Positions 9,212-17,296 of a stretch of DNA of 64,000 nucleotides are shown here, one piece after another (position 1 is the first letter of the stretch; each line of letters begins with the position of its first letter). The notes beneath the pieces are model-generated. The model was not told the origin of the DNA and ran no database searches. It saw only the letters and a program-made list of their open reading frames with translations. The position numbers and the translations under genes are program-made. Source of the DNA: Paracoccus sp. SCSIO 75233 (GTDB lineage: Bacteria; Pseudomonadota; Alphaproteobacteria; Rhodobacterales; Rhodobacteraceae); assembly GCF_027912675.1 (NCBI RefSeq), contig NZ_CP115757.1:3004501-3068500 (forward strand), written 5' to 3'.

Positions 9212-9991
9212 CTAAGTGTCGCGCATGATGCGATAGGCGAGTGCGGGCGACAGGCGGTGAACCATTCGCAACAGTCGCGTCTTCTCGATCCATATCTCGT
9301 CCAGGCCGCGTTCGAGACCATCCAGCAGATCGCGCGCCGCGCTTTCAGGGGGATATTTGCGTCTTGCCTCGGCCTTCGTAAGCGTGGTGTCCACCAGCGT
9401 CATCACCACTTCGCTGACCTGAACCGGCAGACCCTGATGCCGACACTGGTCCCGCAGCGACCGGGTGAAACTGCGCAAGCCGGCTTTTGTCGTGCAATAG
9501 ACGGCCGCCCGACGCTTTGGCGCGATGGCGAGACCCGATGTGACATTCAGGATCGCCGCCGGACCGTTCCGCGCCAGAAGCGGCAGCATCGCCACGGAAA
9601 GCTGTAACGGTGCGGTCAGATTGGTGGCGATTTCGACCGCGATATGATCCATATGCCGGGACGCGCCTTCGGTCAGGTCATCATGCAGCATAATCGCTGC
9701 ATTATTGATCAGGACGCTGCAATCAGGATGCTCGCTGGTCACCCAGTCCCTCACGGCGAGGGCCGTCCCGTTCGACGCGAGATCAACGGCGCGGATACCG
9801 GCCACCGCTCTCTCTGATTGCCGCAACCTCTCCAGCCCATCTGCGTCCCGCGCGACCGCCAGCACCGTGGCACCGCGCCCGGCCAGATCCCGCGTAAGCA
9901 TCAACCCGATCCCACGCGTCGCCCCGGTCAGAAGCATCTTGCGGCCTTTCAGATCAAACTTGGCACTCATCCGGTCCACCACCCTCAGCAT
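9212..9991 (-). CDS. Short-chain dehydrogenase/reductase
   Basis: An SDR of about 259 residues. The ATG at 9991 (MLRVVDRMSAKFDLKG) or 9970 (MSAKFDLKG) are the likely starts; the open frame runs further upstream but that part has no SDR features. Seen are the NAD(P) motif TGATRGIG, NNAAIM, the catalytic Ser in LNVTSGLAIAPKR and YCTTK (the YxxxK pair). The tail is basic and could associate with membranes. It is head-to-head with a TetR gene, which probably controls it. The substrate is unknown; DltE-like oxidoreductases look similar. Confidence 0.82.
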   Translation of the reverse strand: MLRVVDRMSAKFDLKGRKMLLTGATRGIGLMLTRDLAGRGATVLAVARDADGLERLRQSERAVAGIRAVDLASNGTALAVRDWVTSEHPDCSVLINNAAIMLHDDLTEGASRHMDHIAVEIATNLTAPLQLSVAMLPLLARNGPAAILNVTSGLAIAPKRRAAVYCTTKAGLRSFTRSLRDQCRHQGLPVQVSEVVMTLVDTTLTKAEARRKYPPESAARDLLDGLERGLDEIWIEKTRLLRMVHRLSPALAYRIMRDT

Positions 9992-10002
9992 CTCTTGCGG
10001 GA

Positions 10003-10674
10003 TTGTTTCTGCAGGACGAATATGCGGGCGAAATCCTCCGCTCGCCACTCGCATTGGATGCCAGCTTGTCGACACCGCTTTCGCCCCGAAAACACCCGCG
10101 CCAGCAACGATCCCGCGCAACCTGCGAAGCGATTCTGGAGGCGGCGGCTCGCATTCTGGAAACGGGTGGCGCCGGTTCTCTGACCACCAATCTGGTTGCT
10201 GAGCGGGCCGGCGTCTCCATCGGCTCGCTCTATCAGTACTTCCCAAACAAGGAGGCTATCCTCGCCGGCCTGATCCGCAATATGCGCCGCGAAATGCTCG
10301 CGGATTTCCGCGCTGCCGCCAAGCTAGCTTCGGGCGAGGAGCTGAAGGAGGCTGTGGCCATCTTAACCCGCGCCAGCATCGCGCATCACCTGCGCCGGCC
10401 TACCCTTGCCGAAGAACTCGAACGCGCCGAGGCCGGATTGCCACTGGATCAGGAGACGCAGGTGCTCAAGGCCGAATTGCTAGGGATCGTTTCTGCCGCA
10501 TTGGCCGAGCGAGGCGTCGTTCCTCAGCCAGAGAAGAAGGCCTTCGACCTGATCAGCTTGTCTCAGGGTCTGGTCGGCAGGGCGATCCGGTTGGGCGAGC
10601 GGGATTTAGATGATCTTCACCGCCGTCTCTGCGCGGCGGTCATCGGCTATCTTAACGGGGCGGATGATGTTTGA
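10003..10674 (+). CDS. TetR-family regulator
   Basis: A regulator of about 223 residues. The helix-turn-helix is AILEAAARILETGGAGSLTT plus LVAERAGVSIGSLYQYFPNK, an AcrR-type DNA-binding domain. The start is not settled: TTG at 10003 and TTG at 10054 are both in frame, with no ATG nearby. With the first, the gene lies 11-32 bp from the divergent SDR start, so one operator in that gap could control both. The ligand domain is not diagnostic. Confidence 0.82.
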   Translation: MFLQDEYAGEILRSPLALDASLSTPLSPRKHPRQQRSRATCEAILEAAARILETGGAGSLTTNLVAERAGVSIGSLYQYFPNKEAILAGLIRNMRREMLADFRAAAKLASGEELKEAVAILTRASIAHHLRRPTLAEELERAEAGLPLDQETQVLKAELLGIVSAALAERGVVPQPEKKAFDLISLSQGLVGRAIRLGERDLDDLHRRLCAAVIGYLNGADDV

Positions 10675-10677
10675 TGT

Positions 10678-10869
10678 TTAGTTGATGCGTATGTAGTGAG
10701 GGCGCGCATGTGTCGACACCTGCCAAGTCTTACGCCGCTTTGATTGCGGGCCTAAGATCAAGCATGCATCGGCGGTAATAATGAGCAAAACCGTGTCGCT
10801 GCGACGAAGGCGAATGACCGTTTCTGGGAAGAACCCGGGCGACACAGCCTTGAGGGCGAAAGTCGACAT
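10678..10869 (-). CDS. Hypothetical small protein
   Basis: An open frame of 63 residues (MSTFALKAVSPGFFPE...) starts 11 bp after the antitoxin stop on the same strand. I recognise no domain and see no convincing ribosome-binding site, and it may be non-coding. It lies in a region full of gene relics. Confidence 0.25.
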   Translation of the reverse strand: MSTFALKAVSPGFFPETVIRLRRSDTVLLIITADACLILGPQSKRRKTWQVSTHARPHYIRIN

Positions 10870-10882
10870 TGAGCCGACTTTA
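10859..10882 (-). terminator. Weak hairpin at the antitoxin stop
   Basis: The arms AAAGTCG and CGACTTT (7 bp, 9-nt loop) overlap the antitoxin stop codon. There is no T-run, so this is only a weak terminator candidate. Confidence 0.25.
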
Positions 10883-11224
10883 CTCCACTAGGTCGTCCAG
10901 TGTTATCTCCAAGGGATCTGCCAAGGCGCGGAGGGTGCTGATTGATCCCTGTTTCCGACCGGTCGCGATCTCGGCGACCGTTACGCGGTTCACACCAGCC
11001 TTTTCGGCAAGAATCGTCTGGGTCATACAGCGAAGATCACGGTAAACACGCTGGGGGTTTTCCCCATTCAGCAGACGATTCACATGGTCAGAGGGGATCA
11101 ACTCCTGTTCCCCAGCTACCAGAGCAGCCTTGGCGCGGTCATAGGCCTGAAGATTGGCCAAATCTTCCGCCGCCGCCTGCAGACGGTCGTACTCATCACG
11201 GGCGATTGTCACCATCTCGTTCAT
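10880..11224 (-). CDS. HTH-type antitoxin (XRE family)
   Basis: A 114-residue protein from ATG 11224 (MNEMVTIARDEYDRLQAAAE); a TTG at 11239 is also in frame. The N-terminus resembles antitoxin dimerisation helices. The C-terminal 50 residues are a Cro/CI helix-turn-helix (MTQTILAEKAGVNRVTVAEI then TLRALADPLEITLDDLVE). It follows directly on the end of a RelE-like toxin relic, matching a toxin-first type II module. The antitoxin looks intact while the toxin does not, so it is probably an orphan. Confidence 0.8.
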   Translation of the reverse strand: MNEMVTIARDEYDRLQAAAEDLANLQAYDRAKAALVAGEQELIPSDHVNRLLNGENPQRVYRDLRCMTQTILAEKAGVNRVTVAEIATGRKQGSISTLRALADPLEITLDDLVE

Positions 11225-11239
11225 GTCATGCCATTTCAA

Positions 11240-11410
11240 TCACAAATGCGCGCCGCGCGGACCTGTGTCCAATAAGGCCAGGATATTCCCCTAGTCATCC
11301 ATGATGACCCGCCAGTCGCCAACCCGAAGCCTGATGCCCTCCCGCCCCTTCAGAGCTTTCACGTTGTTTGCCTGCGAGCCGGTATCTTCTACATATGCTT
11401 CGATACTGAA
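11240..11410 (-). pseudogene. RelE-like toxin relic with in-frame stop
   Basis: The minus strand encodes SIEAYVEDTGSQANNVKAL, then GREGIRLRVGDWRVIMDD. This is the C-terminal half of RelE/HigB-type mRNA interferases, normally followed by GxVLAVxDIGPRGG. Here a TAG at 11291-11293 interrupts at that point, and the same frame then continues GNILALLDTGPRGAHL to a TGA next to the antitoxin start. The N-terminal half is missing; upstream sequence belongs to an integrase relic. The toxin is therefore both truncated and interrupted. Confidence 0.7.
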
Positions 11411-11423
11411 ACGGCCCTCAGCT

Positions 11424-11908
11424 TCAGTTTTTGACAGCCTCAGCAATAGCGAGTGTATCCTCCAGCTCGACACCAAGATACCTGACCGGACTGTCCATCT
11501 TGGTATGGCCAAGCACAAGCTGAACCGCGCGTAGATTTCCAGTGTTGCGATAGATTTGGGCAACCTTGGTTCGACGCATCGAATGCGTTTCAAAGGGCGT
11601 TGGTTCCAGCCCGAAGGACGAAACCCAATCCCGAACCAGTCGAGCATACTGACGAAAGGACGAGCATACTGACGAAAGGAGATGTGAAGCCGTTCGTGGA
11701 GCCGCCCCGACCACAGATGCTCTGAACCGACTATCAAGGGGTCGTCAAGCCATGCGGCGATGGATTTTCGCGCTTCCTCGGCGATTTCAAGCCGGACGCG
11801 TACTGCCCAGAAATGCTTTGGACGAAGCGGGCGCCTCCTTCCGACGATCCGCCTCTTGTTCCAAGCTGGATGGCAGGCACGGATAGCAGGCAGGTTTTCG
11901 ACGGTCAT
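11424..11908 (-). pseudogene. Tyrosine recombinase, frameshifted and internally deleted
   Basis: From ATG 11908 (MTVENLPAIRACHPAWNK) the frame follows a Rhodobacterales integrase up to HISFRQYAR. It then shifts because of a 20-bp tandem duplication at 11641-11680. The second frame (11424-11714) carries the catalytic end: HSMRRTKVAQIY, VLGHTKMDSPVRYLGVELED. The join VRVRLEIAEEARKSIAAW indicates a deletion of roughly 50-60 residues relative to my recollection of the intact family, including its first catalytic Arg region. The gene is dead by at least two lesions. Confidence 0.75.
11641..11680. repeat. 20-bp perfect tandem duplication
   Basis: The unit CGAGCATACTGACGAAAGGA occurs twice in a row without mismatch. 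Twenty is not a multiple of three, so the second copy causes the frameshift in the integrase relic. Removing one copy rejoins QYAR to LVRDWVSSFG. Confidence 0.95.
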
Positions 11909-12010
11909 GACGAATCCTCCGATCCACTGCTTCCAACGAATTGTCGGCACCGTGCCTACGATCCATCATATCACGTTGCCAGCGCCAAGATCGACCGCGT
12001 TGAGTTCTTA

Positions 12011-12517
12011 TTAGGCCTTCAAGGAAGGCGGGGCGGTACCAGCTAAAAAATTGCGCGACGATTTCATCGCCGAAGAGCCGTTAGGTGCGGCGATCCAGCT
12101 ATCCTCTCTGCGAAGGGTAAGAGCGATCTCGTTGCAGACCGAATCATCGATTGCGGCGAGGACAATCTCTACACGGCGTGATCCCGCGATCGTTGCCTCG
12201 AATAGCGGCAAACCCGAGGTGATTTTCTTTGTGCCGTAGATTGGGTCGAACAGAAAAGCAATGTCAGCCTGCCCTGAATGCTTGAGGGCAGCCGAGGTTT
12301 CTTCACCGACTACCGCGGCACCGGAAAACAATCTTGCCAGCCCGTCGTAAAGTCGCTGTTCGGCTGTTTGAATTGCTTCGCAGAAGTCATCGAGGCTCGC
12401 GGTTTTCTCGAATGCTCGATTAGGAAGCTTAGCTCGAAATCGGGGTATCAGTTCAAGCTCGCCGATATCGTTCAGCATATCAGCTATTTGCCGAATCTGC
12501 GCGCAATTGAAATCCAT
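12011..12517 (-). pseudogene. Inositol-monophosphatase-family fragment
   Basis: A 168-residue frame resembles the N-terminal half of the family: LIPRFRAKLP, a Glu pair in VVGEETSAAL, then DIAFLFDPIYGTKKITSGLP in place of DPIDGTxNFxxGxP, then LFEATIAG. The second metal-binding Asp of DPIDGT is Tyr here. The EAD-type motif is replaced by DFCEAIQ. The C-terminal half is absent; the frame ends in unrelated sequence. Most likely a decayed inactive remnant, about 60% of the usual 260-270 residues. Confidence 0.6.
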
Positions 12518-13143
12518 GTCGATATCCTGATCTAAAGAGTCATCTATGCACGGTCAATAGTGCTCGGCAGCTATAGTGATTTTGGTAATGACCGACCGCT
12601 GGCACGCTTTGAATCGCGAAGGTCCGCAATGTCCCGCATTACTGCCGTCAGATATTTGAAGGTGCTGCGGCGGGGTCGAACGGAAAGTTCAGAAAAAACG
12701 TACTGCAGCGTGGTATCGCCTGTGAGCGATCGGTAGGGGGCTGGTTGTCACCATTTCACCCGCGAATGCTGTGCCCGTGAGCTATAATAAAATGGACGCT
12801 AAAGCCGAAATCCGCTGCCCAAAGGTAAAATCGACTGCGCACTACAATGATAGACGAATGCAAATGCGACGAGCAAAGGTCTTGTCAGCGAGAGAAGTCT
12901 GCAAGTCATGATTGACGCTCTGGAACTCGCAAGGCGACCGATGAAATCCATACTAAACCCGTCTCGATCCGGCTGGGCCCGATTTAATGGTATAATAAAA
13001 AATATAAATATCAATGCAGTGAGAGGAAATCCCCAGCAACCGCTGGGTTTGTTGAAAGCGCCCGATTTGGGCTCATAACCTTATTAAGATCGTAGTTTCA
13101 AATTCTCCGCTCTCTCCCCCCCCCCCCGCGCCCCGAAAAAACA

Positions 13144-13159
13144 TGTTATCGAAATAACA
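13144..13159. promoter_or_regulatory. Perfect inverted repeat, operator-like
   Basis: TGTTAT-CGAA-ATAACA is a perfect 6+6 dyad. About 20 bp downstream is TTGTGC and, 19 bp later, TATAAC at 13199-13204, a possible plus-strand promoter. No complete gene follows, so it looks like a leftover regulatory region. Confidence 0.4.
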
Positions 13160-13238
13160 AGGCGGTGACATCATTGTGCCATCCGCCGATCGCGCGTTTA
13201 TAACAATGCCGCATCAACATTTCGGAGGTGGGTAGAGG

Positions 13239-13277
13239 ATGAATCCCCCGGATCCCTTCATCGTGCGGTTCACCTGA
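13239..13277 (+). other. Orphan start: strong RBS and 12-codon ORF
   Basis: GGAGGTGGGTAGAGG precedes an ATG by an ideal distance, but the frame MNPPDPFIVRFT stops after 12 codons, 14 bp from the convergent stop of the flavin oxidoreductase. It is either a leader peptide with nothing to lead, or the first codons of a gene whose body was replaced. Confidence 0.3.
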
Positions 13278-13290
13278 AAGGCCTGCCTCA

Positions 13291-15324
13291 TCAAAAGTCC
13301 TTCACCAAACGCATCGCTTCATAGATTGCGGCGTGAATATTCCGGCTGGCGACCGCATCGCCGATCCGAAACAGCCTGAAGCTTCCGTCGGGGTTTTCGC
13401 CGATGTCCTGCGCACGATGATCCAATAAGGCTTCCTGGCCAATTTCGCCTAGATTTTGTGAACTCGGTTTGAGGGAGAAATAGAGGTCGTCGAACGGCAT
13501 GACACCATTCTCGATGACGACCTGCTCCGTCTCTTTGGTTACATATTCTTTACTGTACTCATCAAAAAATGCTGCTGTCAGGCGGTTCCCTGATTTTTCG
13601 ATTCGTTCGAGGCGGAGGTTTAACGCAAATTTAACACCCGCTTGGCCGAAGGCACGGAAATATGCGGGATAGCTGGTGCCGCCGATTTCCGTTGCGAGGC
13701 TTCGTTCGGGCGTGACAATTTCGATTGCCGCGCCTTGGTTGAGCAGGGCCTCGGCGGTTGTCATGGATGCATGGGTTCCCTGATCATCAAACAGGATCAC
13801 GTCGCGCGCGGCCTTTTCGGCACCGGACAGAATGTCCCATGAGCTGGTCGCGAGCTCTGATCCCGCATCAAGAAAGCCGCTATCAGGCATCCCGCCTGTC
13901 GCGATGATCACAAGATCGGGGTTCTCTGCGAGGACGTCTTCGGCTTCAGCGTAATGGTCGTACATAAACCTCACGCCGAATTTCTCGCATTCAGCAAGGC
14001 GCCAATCCACGATGCCGATGATCTCACGCCGTCTCTTCAAAGCTGCGGCAAGGAGGATCTGCCCGCCGGCGCGCGGTGCGGCCTCAAAGACGACGACCTC
14101 GTGACCACGCTCGCCCGCAATTCTCGCGGCTTCCAGGCCACCTGGACCGGCGCCAACAACCACGACTTTGCGGCGCTGCGGCGCTTTTTCCAGGACATGC
14201 GGTATGGTTGCTTCGCGGCCGGTTGCTGCGTTGTGGATGCAAGAGGCGACACCAGCATAGATTGAATCGATACAGTATCCCATGCCCACACAGGGCCGGA
14301 TCCGATCCTCTTCGCCGCGGCTGATCTTGGCCATGATATGCGGATCCGCGATATGTGCGCGGGTCATGCCGACCATATCCAGCTTGCCGCTTTCAATGGC
14401 ATGACGGGCTGTGGCGACATCCTGAATACGAGCCGCATGGAATACAGGCATTCCCGTTTCAGCGCGGATATTGCCAGAAAAATCCAGATGAGGGGCGGAG
14501 GGTGATCCCATATTCGGGATGAGCTTGCTCACCCCCTCATGTGTATCCGTATGTCCCCTGATAACGTTGAGGAAGTCTAGCAAACCCGTAGCGCTCATTT
14601 TTTTTGCGATATCCAGACCTTCTTCCGGCCCGAAGCCGCGCTTGAAATCCTCGTCGCAGGTCAGCCGGGCACCGACTAGGAAATCCGGCCCGACGCGGTC
14701 GCGGATCGCCTGACAGACCTCGATCCCGAAGCGCAGCCGGTTATCGAGCGACCCACCATATTCATCTTCTCGAAAATTCGTCGCCGGTGACCAGAACTGG
14801 TCGATGAGATGGCCGTAGCACTGTACTTCCAGCCCGTCCAAGCCTGCCGCTTTGACCCGTTCCGCCGCATCGGCATAGTCAGAGATAACGCGCCGGATAT
14901 CCCAATCCTCCATGGCTTTTGCATAGGCCCGATGCGTCGCCTCGCGTGTGTGCGACGGTGCAATCACTGGCAGCCAATCCGCCCGATCCCAGTTATTGCG
15001 GCGGCCCAGATGCGTGATTTGGATCATCACGGCGGCGCCATGTTCATGAACATCATCTGCCAGTTCTGACATCCAGCGAACGACCTCATCGCGATAGAGC
15101 ACGATGTTCCCGAATGATGGCGGACTGTCGGGCGAGACTACCGCAGAGCCGCCGATCATCGTCATGCCGATACCGCCGCGCGCCTTTTCCGAGTGGTAAA
15201 GGCGATACCGCTCCTTTGGCATTCCGTCTTCTGTATAGGCCGGCTCATGCGCGGTTGAGAGCATCCGATTGCGGATCCGCAGATGCTTGAGTTGCAGGGG
15301 TTGAAACAACGGATCGCTGGACAT
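13291..15324 (-). CDS. FMN/FAD oxidoreductase, TMADH / N-methylproline demethylase type
   Basis: A 677-residue two-domain flavoenzyme. Residues 1-370 are an Old Yellow Enzyme FMN barrel (PLFQPLQLKHLRIRNRMLST, QITHLGRR, DEYGGSLDNRLRF). From 387 comes a FAD/NAD-binding half (VVVVGAGPGGLEAARIAGE). Between them Cys345, Cys351 and Cys362 align with the 4Fe-4S ligands of trimethylamine dehydrogenase. The second ligand position (348) is Met, a pattern I recall from N-methylproline demethylases. The family oxidises N-methyl amines or reduces enoyl-CoA; a demethylase role is inferred. It is 44 bp after the TRAP permease and has AGGAG before the ATG. Confidence 0.85.
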   Translation of the reverse strand: MSSDPLFQPLQLKHLRIRNRMLSTAHEPAYTEDGMPKERYRLYHSEKARGGIGMTMIGGSAVVSPDSPPSFGNIVLYRDEVVRWMSELADDVHEHGAAVMIQITHLGRRNNWDRADWLPVIAPSHTREATHRAYAKAMEDWDIRRVISDYADAAERVKAAGLDGLEVQCYGHLIDQFWSPATNFREDEYGGSLDNRLRFGIEVCQAIRDRVGPDFLVGARLTCDEDFKRGFGPEEGLDIAKKMSATGLLDFLNVIRGHTDTHEGVSKLIPNMGSPSAPHLDFSGNIRAETGMPVFHAARIQDVATARHAIESGKLDMVGMTRAHIADPHIMAKISRGEEDRIRPCVGMGYCIDSIYAGVASCIHNAATGREATIPHVLEKAPQRRKVVVVGAGPGGLEAARIAGERGHEVVVFEAAPRAGGQILLAAALKRRREIIGIVDWRLAECEKFGVRFMYDHYAEAEDVLAENPDLVIIATGGMPDSGFLDAGSELATSSWDILSGAEKAARDVILFDDQGTHASMTTAEALLNQGAAIEIVTPERSLATEIGGTSYPAYFRAFGQAGVKFALNLRLERIEKSGNRLTAAFFDEYSKEYVTKETEQVVIENGVMPFDDLYFSLKPSSQNLGEIGQEALLDHRAQDIGENPDGSFRLFRIGDAVASRNIHAAIYEAMRLVKDF

Positions 15325-15368
15325 GGTTTACTCCTAAGGCAAAATGTTTGGAGGTCGTTCAGGAGCGG

Positions 15369-16664
15369 CTAGAGATAGCCAAGCGCTCGTGGAAGAAATA
15401 GCGACAGGCCGGGCCAGAAGGTGACGGCGATCTGAACCGGTAATGCCGTGAAAAGGATCAGTTGAAGTGCGGGTTTCGTCACGCGCGACATCCCGACATT
15501 CCCAACCCGGCAGCTGAGAAAGAGGATCGGGGCCATGGGTGGCGTGTTGCATCCGATCACCACGCTCATGCCGATTATTGCGGCGAAATGGACCGGCTCG
15601 ACCCCGATTTCGGTCATAACCGGCAGCAGCAGCGGCCCTGTAATGGCGATGATTGACACGTCATCCATGATCATCCCGAGCGCGATCAGGAAGAGGTTTA
15701 CGGCGATAAGGATCGCAAGCGGTGACTCGAACACGTCGAACAGGAAACCGGTCATCTCCTGCGGGATGCGCTCCATCGTGAAAATGCGGCTTGAGATGAA
15801 GGAGAAGACCAGAATGACCATAATGACGCCGGTGGTGGCAGCGGCTTGCACGACACAGTCGAACAGCCCCTTGAGGTTGAGGTCGCGATAGACAAACATT
15901 CCGACCGGAATTGCATAGACAAGCGCGATGGCGGCGGCTTCGGTCGGTGTGAAAAAGCCTCCGTAGATGCCGCCAAGGATGATGACCGGCATCATCAGGG
16001 CAGGCATTGCCTTCCAGCCCGCCGTACCGACGTTGCGCCACCGGTCGGCAACGGGCAGGGTTTTCTCAGGCAGTTCACCGCCCATGCGAATGCGGATGGC
16101 GTTATAGATAATCAGCAGGATCATCAGGAGTATCCCCGGCCCCACTGTCGCCAGAAAACACGCTGTCACCGATTGCCGCGTGACGACCGCGAAAAGGATC
16201 ATCGTGATACTCGGCGGTATCAGCAGGCCCAGCAGGGAGGATGCGCCGAGCAAGGCGGCAACGTAGCCGCGGTCGTAGCCGTGTCGCTCCATTGGATCGA
16301 CCATGATCCGCCCGATCGCCGCAACTGCGGCCGAAGCTGTGCCGGAGATCGCGCCGAAGATGGCGCAAGCGACGATCATGGACGCGCCCATGCCGCTTTT
16401 GGAGTTGCCGACCAGCGCCTCCACAAAGTCGATCAATCTGCGCGCGAGGCCACCCGACTGCAGAACGTAGCCTGTCATGATGAACAGCGGCAGAGCCAAT
16501 AGTATGACCGAATTGACGGCCCAGAAACCTGTCGTCATCAGGCTGGATATTTCAATGCCATAGATTAGCGACAGGGTTAGTGTCATGGCAGCGAATGAGA
16601 AGACGACTGGCACGCCTAAGAACATCAGAATTATGACGACCAGAATAGCAACGAGGGCACCCAT
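15369..16664 (-). CDS. dctM: TRAP transporter large permease (DctM)
   Basis: A 431-residue membrane protein with about twelve hydrophobic segments (VAILVVIILMFLGVPVVFSF at the N-terminus). The motif SGTASAAVAAIGRIMVDPM and GGIYGGFFTPTEAAAIALVY are typical of DctM. It moves the solute across the inner membrane using a sodium gradient, together with DctQ and the binding protein encoded upstream. It is preceded by a good ribosome-binding site (GGAGGAATGA) 83 bp after the dctQ stop. Confidence 0.92.
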   Translation of the reverse strand: MGALVAILVVIILMFLGVPVVFSFAAMTLTLSLIYGIEISSLMTTGFWAVNSVILLALPLFIMTGYVLQSGGLARRLIDFVEALVGNSKSGMGASMIVACAIFGAISGTASAAVAAIGRIMVDPMERHGYDRGYVAALLGASSLLGLLIPPSITMILFAVVTRQSVTACFLATVGPGILLMILLIIYNAIRIRMGGELPEKTLPVADRWRNVGTAGWKAMPALMMPVIILGGIYGGFFTPTEAAAIALVYAIPVGMFVYRDLNLKGLFDCVVQAAATTGVIMVILVFSFISSRIFTMERIPQEMTGFLFDVFESPLAILIAVNLFLIALGMIMDDVSIIAITGPLLLPVMTEIGVEPVHFAAIIGMSVVIGCNTPPMAPILFLSCRVGNVGMSRVTKPALQLILFTALPVQIAVTFWPGLSLFLPRALGYL

Positions 16665-16747
16665 CGTTCATTCCTCCGGTTACAACGGGAAACTGCGCCG
16701 CCGCGAAAGCGGCGCAACAGATTGTCGTGTGGTTTCGTTTGGCCCGG

Positions 16748-17296
16748 TCAGGCGTCAGGTCTTGCGCCAAGTAAGGCCAGCAGGTCGCGCAGAAAATCTC
16801 GGCTGAGATAGATGATGAACAGGCAGGCACCGACCATCAGGCTGGCTTGCGACACGACCCACGGGATACCAAAGACAGGCGTCCCCTGCCGCTTGTCCAA
16901 CCCCCAGCTGAACAGATCAAAGCTCCAGATGAGGATGAACACGGCCAGTATCAGCGAGATCGTCGTGGCGAGGAGCTGCAGCGCTTGCGTGGCCTTGCCA
17001 TCGCCCAGCATCATCGGCAGGAAATCCGCCGATAGATGCGACCGCTCGCTTGATGCCAGCCCGGCCCCCAGCATGTAGAACCACATGGCGGCCAGCAGGA
17101 CCAACTCCTCAAGTCCGAACACCGGAGATCCGATAACGCTGCGGAAAAACACGCCGGCGGCGAACGCGAATGCGATCAGGAGCCCCAATATCACCACGAT
17201 TGGACGTATGAATGTCGTGACCCAGTGATCGAAACGGTCAATAACCTTCAGGACGCTTTGGATGAAGCTCGGCCCGGAGCGGGCATCGGCAGCCAT
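16748..17296 (-). CDS. dctQ: TRAP transporter small permease (DctQ)
   Basis: A 182-residue protein with four hydrophobic segments (around 35-55, 70-90, 110-130, 150-170). It has DctQ features: RFDHWVTTFIRPIVVILGLL and SERSHLSADFLP, the latter with the conserved acidic/His region after segment 2. Its ATG overlaps the dctP stop (TAATG), so translation is coupled. Confidence 0.9.
   Translation of the reverse strand: MAADARSGPSFIQSVLKVIDRFDHWVTTFIRPIVVILGLLIAFAFAAGVFFRSVIGSPVFGLEELVLLAAMWFYMLGAGLASSERSHLSADFLPMMLGDGKATQALQLLATTISLILAVFILIWSFDLFSWGLDKRQGTPVFGIPWVVSQASLMVGACLFIIYLSRDFLRDLLALLGARPDA

Larger units (their letters stand above)
12518..13290. other. Long non-coding stretch with orphan promoter-like elements
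   Basis: No gene is recognisable over 770 bp, which is less GC-rich than its surroundings. It holds two small hairpins (13032-13047, arms CCCAGC/GCTGGG; 13060-13072, arms GCCC/GGGC) and a run of 12 C at 13116-13127. It also holds a perfect dyad at 13144-13159 and a strong ribosome-binding site before a 12-codon frame at 13239. The hairpins could weakly terminate the minus-strand operon that ends at 13291. Confidence 0.5.

Noticed and set aside
13040..13112. tRNA-Met-like string (GGGCTCATAACC and a TTTCAAATTCT segment)
   Set aside because: The arms do not fold into a cloverleaf: acceptor and T stems do not pair and the spacing is wrong. It is at best a chance or highly decayed likeness.
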